This document shows, piece after piece, positions 43,712-53,450 of a stretch of 64,000 nucleotides of DNA. The notes below the pieces were generated by a model, which searched no databases, had not been told where the DNA came from, and was given only the letters and a program-made list of their open reading frames with translations. The position numbers and the translations under genes are program-made. The stretch spans positions 3,038,001-3,102,000 of the forward strand of contig NZ_AP024828.1 of the NCBI RefSeq assembly GCF_019668465.1, written 5' to 3'. Position 1 is the stretch's first letter, and every line of letters starts with the position of its first letter. The stretch comes from Mycobacterium senriense. GTDB lineage: Bacteria > Actinomycetota > Actinomycetes > Mycobacteriales > Mycobacteriaceae.

Positions 43712-44481
43712 TCCGCAGGCCGCAGCATGTACCCCACACCGCGGACGGTATGAATCATCGGTTCGCGCCCCGAGTCGATCTTCTTCCTCAGATAGGAGAT
43801 GTAGAGATCCACGATGCTGGTGCGGCCGGCGAAGTCGTAATTCCAGACGCGGTCCAGGATCTCGGTGCGGCTCAGCGCACGGCGGGGATTGCGCATGAGG
43901 AAGCGCAGCAATTCGAATTCGGTGGAGGACAGCGATATCGGGTCGCCATCGCGGGTGACTTCCCGGCTCGCGCTGTCGACCCTGAGGTCGCCGACCTTGA
44001 GGGTTTCGGCCGTCGGCGTGGGCTGCTGGCCGGAGCGGCGGAGCAACCCACGCAGCCGGGCGACCAGCTCCTCGAGGCTGAACGGCTTGGTCATGTAGTC
44101 GTCGGCGCCCGCGGTCAAACCGGTGACGCGGTCCATCACCGAGTCGCGCGCGGTGAGGAAGAGCGTGGGGGTGTAGGCGTCGGATTGGCGGACGCGCTCC
44201 AGGATCCGCAATCCGTCCACGTCGGGAAGCATGATGTCGAGGACGAGGACGTCTGGATTGACCCGATCGAACTTGGCCATCGCCTCGCGCCCGTTGTGGG
44301 CGATGTCAACGACCCATCCTTCGTAGTGCAGCGCCATCTTCACCAGATTGGTCAGTGCCGGCTCGTCGTCGACCAGCAAAACCCTGATGGGTGACCCGTC
44401 GGCCCGGTAGATCCTGGGCAGCTGCCCCAGGATGGCTTGGCGTGGGCGCTGCGCGCCTGAGTATCCCGACATTACGGTCAT
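43708..44481 (-). CDS. trcR: TrcR response regulator
   Basis: A 257-residue OmpR-family regulator, partner of TrcS. After a ~30-residue N-terminal extension the receiver begins IRVLLVDDEPALTNLVKMAL; the phospho-Asp is in DVLVLDIMLPDVDGL and the Lys in DDYMTKPFSLEELVARL. The winged helix includes ISLSSTEFELLRFLMRNPRR and ends IHTVRGVGYMLRPAE. ATG at 44481 follows AGGAG closely; an upstream start at 44508 is less likely. In M. tuberculosis TrcR activates its own gene and represses Rv1057; an Rv1057-like gene lies at 57618 here. Confidence 0.94.
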   Translation of the reverse strand: MTVMSGYSGAQRPRQAILGQLPRIYRADGSPIRVLLVDDEPALTNLVKMALHYEGWVVDIAHNGREAMAKFDRVNPDVLVLDIMLPDVDGLRILERVRQSDAYTPTLFLTARDSVMDRVTGLTAGADDYMTKPFSLEELVARLRGLLRRSGQQPTPTAETLKVGDLRVDSASREVTRDGDPISLSSTEFELLRFLMRNPRRALSRTEILDRVWNYDFAGRTSIVDLYISYLRKKIDSGREPMIHTVRGVGYMLRPAE

Positions 44482-45180
44482 GCTCCTACATTCTGGCAAG
44501 CCACACACGGGACTGTCACGGAGTTCATAGAATTCTCAAATGTAGGCCTGTTCGCCAGGTCACATCCGGTCCGGCTCAAATATGTGTTCTCTATGTGCCG
44601 CGTGTGTCGCCTTGAGATGAAGTGCCGATCGAAAAATACTGGAATGCAGAGTCGTTGGTTTGACGGACGTGATCCGGTACCTGGTCGCGCTCGCCAAATC
44701 AACGGTGCCAGAATCAATTTCATCTAGAGCGCAACCGCTGCGCTGCAGCCAATGTCGTTGACTGCCCAAAACGCGCGACGACGTCCGGGGACGACGGTGT
44801 CCCATTCTTCATAACTTTCAAGTCACATCGTGTTACGAATAGTGGTTCATCGATATGTCTTTCGTGGCGCAACCCGGTTGCGCGAAGTCCCAAACACTGA
44901 GCTCGGTGCCGACCCGGATCGGCGGCGATGCCCCGACGCGCACGACGGTGGCCAACGCAGACACGGCGCATCCTTTCCGCGACGGCATCGCGTTCCGGGC
45001 CACCCGACAGGCGTCGACCGGTGGATCCGAAGGTACGGCCTTACCCGCCGGTGCTGAATCGGCCGCGCCCCACCCGGGACCGAACCGGCTCCGGGGCGCC
45101 GTGTGGCTGCGTCGCCGCGGGCCGGTGCCGTTTGTCGCGTCCGGCCGGCCCAGCAAACTTTTCTAAGATTAAGGAAGACA
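44482..45180. other. Long divergent intergenic region, trcR to PPE
   Basis: About 700 bases. The left half (44500-44850) is AT-richer and should hold the trcR promoter; TrcR is reported to bind AT-rich DNA upstream of its own gene. A 17-bp palindrome lies at 44867-44883. The right half (44900-45160) is GC-rich without a convincing gene; a 103-codon frame beginning MSFVAQPG at 44855 does not continue as a PE domain. AAGGAAG at about 45171 serves the PPE gene. Confidence 0.5.
44867..44883. repeat. 17-bp palindrome
   Basis: Perfect arms GCGCAACC and GGTTGCGC around one central C. It lies about 385 bases before trcR and about 300 before the PPE gene. It is too short and loop-less for an RNA hairpin, so a dimeric DNA-binding protein is the more natural reading. 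Confidence 0.4.
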
Positions 45181-46542
45181 ATGGATTTCGGCGCGTTGCC
45201 CCCGGAAGTCAATTCCGGGCGGATGTATCTGGGGCCGGGCCCCGGGACGCTACTGGTCGCCGCGGCGGCATGGGACGCACTGGCCGCTGAGCTGAGCGCC
45301 GCCGCGGGCGGATACGAATCGGTGATCACCACCCTGACCAACGATTGGCTGGGCCCGACGTCGATGTCGATGGCGGCCGCCGTCGCGCCGTACGTGTTGT
45401 GGCTGCGGGCAACCGCCGAGCAGTGCGAGCAGTCGGGCATGCAGGCCGCGGCCGCCACGGCCGCGTACGAAACCGCCTACGCGATGACGGTGCCACCGCC
45501 GCTCATCGCGGCCAACCGCGCTCAACTGATGACCTTGGTTGCGACGAACTTCGTCGGGCAGAACACCCCCGCCATCATGGCCACCGAGGCGCAATACGGC
45601 GAGATGTGGGCGCAGGACGCCGCCGCGATGTACAGCTACGCGGCCAGTTCGGCAACCGCTTCAACATTCAGCGCGTTCCCGCCACCACCACAGACGACGA
45701 ATCCCGGCGGCCTGACCGGTCAGGCGGGTGCGGTCGCTCACGCGACCGCGGCCCAGGCCGGTGGCCAGGCCCAGGCGGCCTCGGCGCACGCGATGTCCTC
45801 GGTGCCGCAAGCGCTGCAGAGCTTGTCCACCCCGGGCTCGTCAACGGGCACGGGGCTGTCGCAGGCCGCGATGGGCACCGGGGCGTCGCTGGGGTCGTCC
45901 GGCGCCTCCGCCCCGATCAGCGCGCTATCGAGCTTGTCGGGCACCAGTAAAGGTGCCACCAAGGGCGCGAGCACCGGCCTGGGGGCCGTGCAGGGCGTCA
46001 GCTCCGCGCTCGGCGGTGCCGCGGGGTCCGGGGACGCGGCCGGCCTGGCGTCGGATGCGATCGGGCTGGGTTCCGATTTCGCCGGTCTGGGCGCCGACGG
46101 TGCCGGGTTGGGCGGCGACGGCGCTGGAGTCGCAATGGACGTGTACGGCCTGGGGCTCGACATGGAGGGCGCGGGTTCGATCATCGGCGCCGAAGGGGGT
46201 GCGGCCCCGGGCTTGGGAAACCTGGGCGACCTGGGCGCGCTGGGCAGCCTCGGGCCGGTGGGGGGACTCGGCGCAACCACATCGGCGAGTGTGGGCCAAG
46301 CGTCGTCGCTCGGCACTCTGTCGGTGCCGCCGGCGTGGGCCGAGACGGTTTCGTCCGTCGCGCCGCTGCCGGCTTTCGACGCCGCCGCACCCGGGGCGGT
46401 GGGCGCGGTGTCATCACCGGCAACAGGCACGGGCATCTCCAAGCTGCCGCTGGGCGCGATGGTTGGCCGCGAGTCCGACGGTGGGGAACACCGAATCGGG
46501 TTGCGCCCGTCGCTGTTTCCGCGTTCGCCGGTGGCCGGATAG
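45181..46542 (+). CDS. PPE family protein, SVP subgroup
   Basis: A 453-residue PPE protein. The PPE domain begins [20 protein letters not shown] and includes [20 protein letters not shown] and [18 protein letters not shown]. The C-terminal half is Gly/Ala/Ser-rich with many LG repeats (around 270-370) and an SVP motif, [11 protein letters not shown]. The expected partner is a PE protein, with export by ESX-5. The start at 45181 has AAGGAAG upstream. It is convergent with the esx pair, and two hairpins separate them. Confidence 0.93.
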   Translation: MDFGALPPEVNSGRMYLGPGPGTLLVAAAAWDALAAELSAAAGGYESVITTLTNDWLGPTSMSMAAAVAPYVLWLRATAEQCEQSGMQAAAATAAYETAYAMTVPPPLIAANRAQLMTLVATNFVGQNTPAIMATEAQYGEMWAQDAAAMYSYAASSATASTFSAFPPPPQTTNPGGLTGQAGAVAHATAAQAGGQAQAASAHAMSSVPQALQSLSTPGSSTGTGLSQAAMGTGASLGSSGASAPISALSSLSGTSKGATKGASTGLGAVQGVSSALGGAAGSGDAAGLASDAIGLGSDFAGLGADGAGLGGDGAGVAMDVYGLGLDMEGAGSIIGAEGGAAPGLGNLGDLGALGSLGPVGGLGATTSASVGQASSLGTLSVPPAWAETVSSVAPLPAFDAAAPGAVGAVSSPATGTGISKLPLGAMVGRESDGGEHRIGLRPSLFPRSPVAG

Positions 46543-46559
46543 CCACGCCCGGCACAAAT

Positions 46560-46638
46560 CGGGCTTGCGCCGTTGCGGCACAAGCCCGTCCGTCTACCGA
46601 AAACCCGGGGCCGCACACCAAGTGGTGTGCGGCCCCGG
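46560..46638. terminator. Tandem bidirectional terminator hairpins
   Basis: Between convergent genes lie two stems: CGGGCTTG/CAAGCCCG (46560-46567 with 46581-46588) and a perfect 16-bp stem CCGGGGCCGCACACCA (46605-46620) with its complement at 46623-46638. The second is among the strongest hairpins in the window and works from either strand. Confidence 0.8.
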
Positions 46639-46653
46639 TGTCGAGATGAGGTG

Positions 46654-46938
46654 TCAGGCCCAGCTGGACCCGACGGCGCTGTCGGTGCTGGCCATGTTGC
46701 TGCCCGCGGACTGGACCTTCTGTCCGTGGGAGTTGGCCTGCTCGTAGATGACCTGGAAGTTGCGACCCAACTGGGTGATGAACTCCTGGCATGCCACCGA
46801 ACCCGAACCGCCCCAGAAGTCGCCGGCAGCAAGCACATCGCGAACGATGGCCTGGTGCTCCTGCTCCAAGGACGCGGCCTGGGCGCGGATCAAGGCACCG
46901 TGGGCGTCTACATCGCCGAACTGGTAATTGATGCTCAT
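46654..46938 (-). CDS. ESAT-6-like WXG100 protein (EsxI/EsxN type)
   Basis: A 94-residue secreted helical hairpin protein with the WXG turn in AAGDFWGGSGSVACQEF. The N-terminus MSINYQFGDVDAHGALIRAQ and the tail STDSAVGSSWA match the Mtb9.9/EsxN subfamily, which is exported by ESX-5. It forms a heterodimer with the product of the gene just upstream. A ribosome-binding site AAGGAGC precedes the ATG. Confidence 0.95.
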   Translation of the reverse strand: MSINYQFGDVDAHGALIRAQAASLEQEHQAIVRDVLAAGDFWGGSGSVACQEFITQLGRNFQVIYEQANSHGQKVQSAGSNMASTDSAVGSSWA

Positions 46939-46982
46939 TTGCTTAGCTCCTTAAAAGTGTTGGGCGACAGCCGCTTGGACTG

Positions 46983-47279
46983 CTAGCTGCCGAGGATCTG
47001 CTGCGAGGCCTGCTCTTGCTGCTCGTAGTTGTTCGCGTCGCGAATCAGCCCGTCACGCACCCCGTGGAGCATGTTGACGATGTTGCGGAAGGCCTGGTTG
47101 ACCTGTCCCATGGTGTCGTACGAGGTGGCCTGGGCCTGACCGCTCCAGCCCGAGCCGGCGATGTTCATCGACGACGACCACATCTTGCGAGCCTCGTCCT
47201 CGACGGTCTGGGCGTGGACCTCGAAGCGGCCCGCCATCGCCCGCATCTCGTGCGGGTCGGTCATAAAACGTGTTGCCAT
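46983..47279 (-). CDS. CFP-10-like WXG100 protein (EsxJ/EsxM type, QILSS family)
   Basis: A 98-residue partner of the downstream EsxN-type protein. It starts [20 protein letters not shown], has the WSG turn [15 protein letters not shown], and ends [11 protein letters not shown]; the QILSS terminal motif of the subfamily is altered to QILGS here. The C-terminal YxxxE-like element is YEQQE, the type VII export signal. AGGAGA precedes the start. The 159 bases upstream separate it from the PPE gene and may hold a promoter. Confidence 0.94.
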   Translation of the reverse strand: MATRFMTDPHEMRAMAGRFEVHAQTVEDEARKMWSSSMNIAGSGWSGQAQATSYDTMGQVNQAFRNIVNMLHGVRDGLIRDANNYEQQEQASQQILGS

Positions 47280-47438
47280 GTCGGCTGTCTCCTATCTTGA
47301 AGCTTCAGTTCGCCGAAGTCTTAACAGTTGTAATTGATGCAGCGGTGGCCGCGTTGTAAATAGACTACGGCCTGCCGGTTAATTGCTCGCCTCAAATGGG
47401 TGACATGTACCCCCTTCTTCCCATATCAGCGGACCCTC

Positions 47439-48617
47439 TCAGACGACAACCTGTTTGGGCATGACGATCGGCTTGAAGCCGTACCGCGGCCCGGCGCCGT
47501 AGGCACCGGCGCCCTTTGCTGCCGCCGCCATTCCGGGCATACCGGGCATCGCGGTGACCGGCTCGGCGGTCTCGGAGGCGACGGTCCAGCCCGAGCCCTC
47601 GAGTGGCGCGGTGGCCGAAGCCAACTGCGTCGCCGGCGCGGCTGCAGACCACGTGGGCGGCACCGACAGACGGCCGACCGTGGACGCCTGCCCGGCGGCT
47701 GCCGATGTCGCCGCGCCCAGGCCGCTTCCCGGCGCCACCGAGCTCACCATGGTGCCTTCGGTGATGCCCGCAACACCGTCGGGCGCCACGTCACCGACGG
47801 CGATGGACGGCACGGTACCCAGGGTGTGGCCCAGCGACACCGCGGTCGGGATGGCGTTCATGGTGAACCAGGCCCCGGTGTTGACCGCGCCGTTGATGCC
47901 GTTGAGCACGGACGGCGTGCCGAGGAAGTTGTCGATCGAGGACAAGATGCCTGTGGTCTGGAACGGAAGGGTGGGCGCCGCGGCCGCCAGAGGCGCCGCC
48001 GCGAGGGGCGCTGCGAGCGCCTGAGCCGTGCCGCCGGTCGCACCACCGGCGAGGGCGGTGTTGTCCACGACCGCGGCGGCCGCCGGGTCGGTGGTCGACG
48101 TCAGCGGCGTCACCGGGGTCAGCGCCCCGGCCGCCGCCGAGGACGCCTGGTACGCCGCCATCGCGGCGGCGTCCTGGGCCCAATACTCGGCGTACAGGGT
48201 GTCCAGCGCGACGATCGCGGGGGTGTTCTGGCCGAGCACGTTAGACGCGACGAGCGCCGCCTGGGTGGCCCTGTTCGTGGCGATCACCGGTGGCGGCACC
48301 ACCGCTGCGAACACCGCCTCGAACGCGGCCGCCGACGCCGTGGCCTGGGCACTGGCCTGCTCGAGCGTCGCCGCCGTCTCGGTCAGGTAGGTGACGATGG
48401 GCTGGGCCGCCGTGGCCGCCGCCGCCGACCCGCCGCCCGTCCACTGCTCGCTGGTCAGCAGCGCGACGATCGACTCCCACTGGGTGGCCGTCGTGCTCAC
48501 CTCGGCGGCCAGGTTGGCGTAGGCCGTCGCCGCCGCCATCAGGGGCGCCGCGCCCGCACCGGAGTAGATGAGCGAGGAGGTGATCTCCGGGGGTATTGCC
48601 GCAAAACTTAGCACCAT
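47439..48617 (-). CDS. PPE family protein adjacent to PE8
   Basis: A 392-residue PPE protein. The N-terminal motif is diverged, MVLSFAAIPPEITSSLIYSG, with [19 protein letters not shown] in the domain's second half. The C-terminus contains RLSVPPTWSAAAP (SVP motif), MPGMPGMAAAAK and the box GPRYGFKPIVMPKQVVV. It follows the PE gene by 54 bases, the classic PE-PPE operon whose products dimerise and are exported through ESX-5. By position it corresponds to PPE15 (Rv1039c), though I cannot confirm orthology by sequence. Confidence 0.92.
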   Translation of the reverse strand: MVLSFAAIPPEITSSLIYSGAGAAPLMAAATAYANLAAEVSTTATQWESIVALLTSEQWTGGGSAAAATAAQPIVTYLTETAATLEQASAQATASAAAFEAVFAAVVPPPVIATNRATQAALVASNVLGQNTPAIVALDTLYAEYWAQDAAAMAAYQASSAAAGALTPVTPLTSTTDPAAAAVVDNTALAGGATGGTAQALAAPLAAAPLAAAAPTLPFQTTGILSSIDNFLGTPSVLNGINGAVNTGAWFTMNAIPTAVSLGHTLGTVPSIAVGDVAPDGVAGITEGTMVSSVAPGSGLGAATSAAAGQASTVGRLSVPPTWSAAAPATQLASATAPLEGSGWTVASETAEPVTAMPGMPGMAAAAKGAGAYGAGPRYGFKPIVMPKQVVV

Positions 48618-48671
48618 TTCTGTCCCGCTCCTTAGTTGTCTGTTCGAATGCGACGTCTGGGTGACCGCTGC

Positions 48672-49577
48672 TTAGACGGCGGTCGGTTTCGGCATGACGA
48701 TCGGCTTCACGCCGTAGCGCGGAGCGCCGAAGCCGGCGCTGCTGCGCGCGGCCGAGGCCATTCCGGGCATGCCGGGGACGACCGTGCCGGCGCCGGCCTG
48801 CGGCGCGGCGGCGGTCCAGCCCGCCGTTTGGATCGCGCTGACGGGCGTGACGGCCGGGGCGGGCGCGCCGGCCCAGCTCGGCGGCACCGCCAGGTTGTTG
48901 ACCATGGTCGCGGAGCCCATCGAGGCCACCGGCACTGCGCTGACGGCCCCCATGCCGGTTATGCCGCCGGCCGCGGCGCCGGTGGCGCCGAGCCCTGGCG
49001 AGGAGGCGACATCCGCGGCCAATCCGGCACCGGCGGCGTCGCCGGAGGTGTCGAGCAGACCACCACCGGCCATTCCCAGCAGGTCGGACCCGGCCGAGGC
49101 CCAGTTGCCAGCACCGATGTTCAAGATGTTGGCACCGTTGCTCGAGAGGCCGAAGATCCCGCCGAGCATGTTCGGGTTGGTGCCGTTGCCGGTGCTACCG
49201 AGGAGGTAGGAGAGGTAGTCCAGGGGAGTGTTCGACGGAGTGGCCGCGGCGGCGGCGAGGGGCGAGGCGGCATTCGACAGCACGGCCTGACTCGCGTTGA
49301 CGGCCTCGGTGTCGCCGTAGGCGTTGGAGCTGATCCCCAGGGTGCTCGCGTACTGCTCCAGCTGCGCCTGCGCCTGGGCGGCGAGGGCCTGGTACTGGGT
49401 GCCGTAACTCGAGAAGATAGCTGCCTGCTGGGCCGAGACCGGGTCGGCAGCCGCGGGAGCGATCACGGTTGTAGCCGACGCGGCGCCCGCGTTCTGCGCC
49501 GCCAGGTTGGTGTTGATGCCGCTGAGCAGTTGCTCCGCGGCTAACATCTCTTCGGTCTGTGTTGTCAGAAAAGACAT
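48672..49577 (-). CDS. PE8: PE family protein with SVP-like C-terminus (PE8-like)
   Basis: A 301-residue PE protein. The PE domain (about 1-95) begins MSFLTTQTEEMLAAEQLLSG and contains YGTQYQALAAQAQ. The remainder resembles the C-terminal half of PPE-SVP proteins: NLAVPPSWAGAPAPAVT, VPGMPGMASAARSSAGFG and PRYGVKPIVMPKPTAV. Nearly the same terminal box occurs in the adjacent PPE protein. ILNIGAGNWAS in the middle matches my memory of PE8 (Rv1040c). It heads the PE-PPE-esx cluster on the minus strand. Confidence 0.92.
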   Translation of the reverse strand: MSFLTTQTEEMLAAEQLLSGINTNLAAQNAGAASATTVIAPAAADPVSAQQAAIFSSYGTQYQALAAQAQAQLEQYASTLGISSNAYGDTEAVNASQAVLSNAASPLAAAAATPSNTPLDYLSYLLGSTGNGTNPNMLGGIFGLSSNGANILNIGAGNWASAGSDLLGMAGGGLLDTSGDAAGAGLAADVASSPGLGATGAAAGGITGMGAVSAVPVASMGSATMVNNLAVPPSWAGAPAPAVTPVSAIQTAGWTAAAPQAGAGTVVPGMPGMASAARSSAGFGAPRYGVKPIVMPKPTAV

Positions 49578-50225
49578 CCGTTGCTCCTAGTGTTCGGAAC
49601 TGGCCGGCCCCTTGCGGTTGGTCGGCCTGTGCGTTGGCGTCACGGTCCCTGTGCGTTGGGGAAAGGCTAGCTATCCACCGACTCCACGTTCGCGCCGAAA
49701 AGGCACACGTGACAGCCGTTTACGGCTTCTTAACGCCGAGTGTCGTAGTTTTAACAAGCTCCTGTCGGGCGATACCGTGACGTCACCTGAGCTCGGGCGG
49801 CGCTACAGGAAACCGCGCGCGGCGCGCGGATCCTAGTCGACGCCCGCCCGCGCCGCACGTTATACATCTGGCTAATGGCGGGCTGGTGGCCGCGCCTGCG
49901 GGCGGTCGCCGTGCGCCGACCCCCCGACGGCTCGATTTGCGACGGAAGACGGAGTCAAATCCCCAAGTGCCGGTTAACGTTCGACCGTGGCGGGAAGTTG
50001 CGGGTGCGTCTGATTGACGCAGGTTGCGGTTCCGGCGGCGCCCGGCTGCGGCCGGTGTCGCGCAAACTGGTCTGAGCTTCCGGCAGCTGCCCGAGTAGGG
50101 TGCCGCGAGGCTTGCTGTGACGCACGCCACGGCATGGCCGTCGCGGACCGCCGGCATTTGCTCCCGGCGATTAGGTGGCATTGCTCCCGGTGTCGGGTAG
50201 CAAACCCGCGAGCGGCTGGGAGGGG
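49578..50225. other. PE8 upstream region
   Basis: About 650 bases. The PE8 promoter should lie in 49580-49760, which contains the 19-bp element at 49719-49737. The rest, 49780-50225, is GC-rich with several short frames that lack recognisable domains; I see no gene, tRNA or transposase remnant. Confidence 0.5.
49719..49737 (-). promoter_or_regulatory. Element shared with the kdp upstream region
   Basis: TTTACGGCTTCTTAACGCC on the plus strand matches TTTACGGTTTCTTAACGCC at 42037-42055 in 18 of 19 positions. It has the same orientation and a similar distance (about 145 versus 160 bases) from the downstream start codon. Confidence 0.5.
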
Positions 50226-50309
50226 TTAGGGGATCTTGCTCCGGAACTCCGGGCAGTACGTGGCCGTCGCAGCACCCCGACGATGGTGCCGCTGCCGCTG
50301 TTGGCGGCC
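50226..50309 (-). pseudogene. Decayed duplicate of the 3' end of the DUF732 gene
   Basis: Directly past the stop of the DUF732 gene the minus strand again encodes its terminus: ANSGSGTIVG, then after a one-base frame change ATATYCPEFRSKIP and a stop. The intact gene ends ANIIVGAAVAAYCPQYRSKL. No start or N-terminal part is present. It looks like a small tandem duplication that has drifted and shifted frame. Confidence 0.6.
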
Positions 50310-50310
50310 C

Positions 50311-50640
50311 CTACAATTTGCTGCGGTATTGCGGGCAGTACGCCGCAACCGCCGCGCCCACGATGATGTTGGCGCCGCCGCCGCTCAACCCGACCGACTT
50401 CTTCACATCGCCGATGGTCTGAGCCGCTGTGTCCCCGCCATCGAAGTCCGTACACACGGCATGCCCCACATTGATCATCGACTGATCGGCGCCATCCGCC
50501 CAGCTGAGGCCGCGCAAATGCAGCGTTTGCAGGTACTGGTCATCCGCGGGGTCGGCACTCGCGATCGGCGCGGCGACGATGCCGACGACACCGGCCACGA
50601 CGACGGCGACAGGGCCTGCAAAACGTGCCGTGTTTTTCAC
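50311..50640 (-). CDS. Secreted DUF732 protein
   Basis: A 109-residue exported protein. The signal peptide runs KNTARFAGPVAVVVAGVVGI to PIASA, with cleavage before DPADD. The mature domain has the DUF732 pattern: DDQYLQTLHLRGL, a central GHAVCTDFDGG, and AVAAYCPQYRSKL, so two Cys likely form a disulfide. DUF732 proteins are common in mycobacteria; no activity is established. GTG at 50640 has GGAGGAG seven bases upstream. Confidence 0.88.
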   Translation of the reverse strand: MKNTARFAGPVAVVVAGVVGIVAAPIASADPADDQYLQTLHLRGLSWADGADQSMINVGHAVCTDFDGGDTAAQTIGDVKKSVGLSGGGANIIVGAAVAAYCPQYRSKL

Positions 50641-50762
50641 TCGTCGACTCCTCCGGTTCCATACCTGCGTGCAGGAACCGAATCTTAATTGCGTCCGGCA
50701 AATCTGTCTCGACGAGTTAACCAGGGGTTTTTCGGCATCCGGATATCGGCGGAGGCTTGTAA

Positions 50763-52052
<1,290 letters not shown>

Positions 52053-52082
52053 CCGGCCCCCGGTCGGCTACATTCGCGACGG

Positions 52083-52156
52083 GCCCCCATAGCCCAATTG
52101 GCAGAGGCAGCGGACTTAAAATCCGTACAGTGTCGGTTCGAGTCCGACTGGGGGCA
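52083..52156 (+). tRNA. tRNA-Leu (TAA anticodon), short variable region
   Basis: A 74-base cloverleaf. The acceptor stem pairs GCCCCCA with TGGGGGC, with discriminator A. The D arm has GCCCAATTGGCAGAGGC; the anticodon arm GCGGA-CTTAAAA-TCCGT gives TAA; and the T arm is GTCGG-TTCGAGT-CCGAC. The variable region is only about five bases, whereas standard leucine tRNAs have a long variable arm. UAA anticodon and A73 support leucine, but the class I shape is unusual. CCA is not encoded. Confidence 0.85.
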
Positions 52157-52523
52157 CAGTGTTTATCCTGCTAGGAGGCATATCTGCCTCGAACGTGTGG
52201 GTGGTCGTCGCCGTCAAGACTCTCCGCGTCAGCAACGCGTCAGCAGTCAGTTGACTTGTGACGTCACGCGCGGCGCCAGCTTCCCAAACTTGTCTCCTGA
52301 ACGCGACAGCATAATGTGCTGCCAACCATTCAAATTGCAGTCGCGCGTGGTGCTGTCACGATACTGTTTCGGCTATCGACCTGACGTTCGCACGGCCGAA
52401 AATAGCCCTGTTTTCTGACGAAGTGTCGTCCTCGATGCCGGCCACCGCCATCGTGCGCGTGGACCAACAGTTTGGGCGCGCCGCCGACGGGCCCGCAATC
52501 CGTCATCCATACACTGACCCAGC
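52157..52523 (+). other. Non-coding stretch after the tRNA gene
   Basis: 367 bases of lower GC than the surroundings. A small stem GAGGC/GCCTC (52175-52179 with 52186-52190) just past the tRNA may terminate it. No integrase, att-like repeat of the tRNA 3' end or gene was found here. Confidence 0.45.
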
Positions 52524-53330
52524 ATGGGCATGCTGTTCGGCCTCGCGCCGTGGATCGTGTATTGGGTACTCGTCGGCAACGTTCCGTTCGCCGCGGCCGT
52601 GCTGGTCGCGTTGGCGATCGCCGCCGCCGGCCTGGGCCTGGGAGGCGCGGTCGGCAGGAAGTGGCAGTTCTTCGATTTTGCTTCCGTCGCAGTGCTTTTG
52701 ATTCTCGCCGTGCTGTCCTTCACGCTCGGTGACTCATTCCTCGAGCGGTGGATACTGCCGCTGAGCAACGCCGGGATCTTCCTGGTGACGCTGATCGGGA
52801 TGCTGGTCGGCAAGCCCTTCGTGGCCGAGTTCGCCGCGGCGGAACAAGCCGCCGACGTCGTCAAAACCGAGCTATTCGGCCGGGTCGTCAAGATCCTGAG
52901 CTGGCTGTGGATCGCGACGTTCGCCGGGATGACGGTGTCGTCGGTGATCCCGTCGATCCTGGAGGGTCCCGGCGGGCCCGCCGGGACCACCGCCGCCCTG
53001 ATGCTGGACACGAAGACGCCACTGTCGTTTCTCTGCTACTGGATCATTCCGTTCGGACTGCTGGGGCTCACAGCGGTCGCGTCGCGACTGCTGCCCGAGC
53101 GGATGCTGGCCGGCATCGACGACGTCGCGCGGGAAACCTCGTTCGTTGCCTACGACGAAGCCACCATCGACGAGCTCTACTTTTTGGCCACCGAACACGC
53201 CAACCGCGAGGTCGGCCCCGGCAAGGAGGCGTACGCCGTCAAGGTCGGCGGGATGGGAACTCCGTTGACCGGAGACGAGTCCCGCAAGTCGTGGCCCTCG
53301 ACCTACAAGGTGCGAGACAAGCGGCACTGA
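52524..53330 (+). CDS. Multi-pass membrane protein of unknown function
   Basis: A 268-residue protein with about six hydrophobic segments: two at the N-terminus (WIVYWVLVGNVPFAAAVLVA), one near VAVLLILAVLSF, one near AGIFLVTLIGMLVG, one near LSWLWIATFAGMTVSSV and one near LCYWIIPFGLLGLTAVASR. A soluble C-terminal tail of ~75 residues contains DEATIDELYFLATEHANREV. I do not recognise the family with certainty. ATG at 52524 is the start used. It is followed 120 bases later by the dienelactone-hydrolase-like gene on the same strand. Confidence 0.7.
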   Translation: MGMLFGLAPWIVYWVLVGNVPFAAAVLVALAIAAAGLGLGGAVGRKWQFFDFASVAVLLILAVLSFTLGDSFLERWILPLSNAGIFLVTLIGMLVGKPFVAEFAAAEQAADVVKTELFGRVVKILSWLWIATFAGMTVSSVIPSILEGPGGPAGTTAALMLDTKTPLSFLCYWIIPFGLLGLTAVASRLLPERMLAGIDDVARETSFVAYDEATIDELYFLATEHANREVGPGKEAYAVKVGGMGTPLTGDESRKSWPSTYKVRDKRH

Positions 53331-53450
53331 GCCTTCAGCGCGATTCGGCTACGTTGGTTCTCGGCGGAGCGGCCCCCAAACCTGCCGCAGCGCTCCGCAT
53401 CCGGGTGGCCACAACCGGAATGCCCACCGGAGCGGAGAAAGGGAGTCGCG

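Noticed and set aside
44855..45166. Possible PE gene beginning MSFV before the PPE gene
   Set aside because: After the first four residues there is no PE-domain resemblance in this or shifted frames.
49783..50181. 132-codon minus-strand frame upstream of PE8
   Set aside because: Arg-rich, low-complexity translation with no family resemblance; likely a GC-rich random frame.
52157..52523. Prophage or integrative-element end after the tRNA gene
   Set aside because: No integrase, no repeat of the tRNA 3' end and no phage genes in the window.
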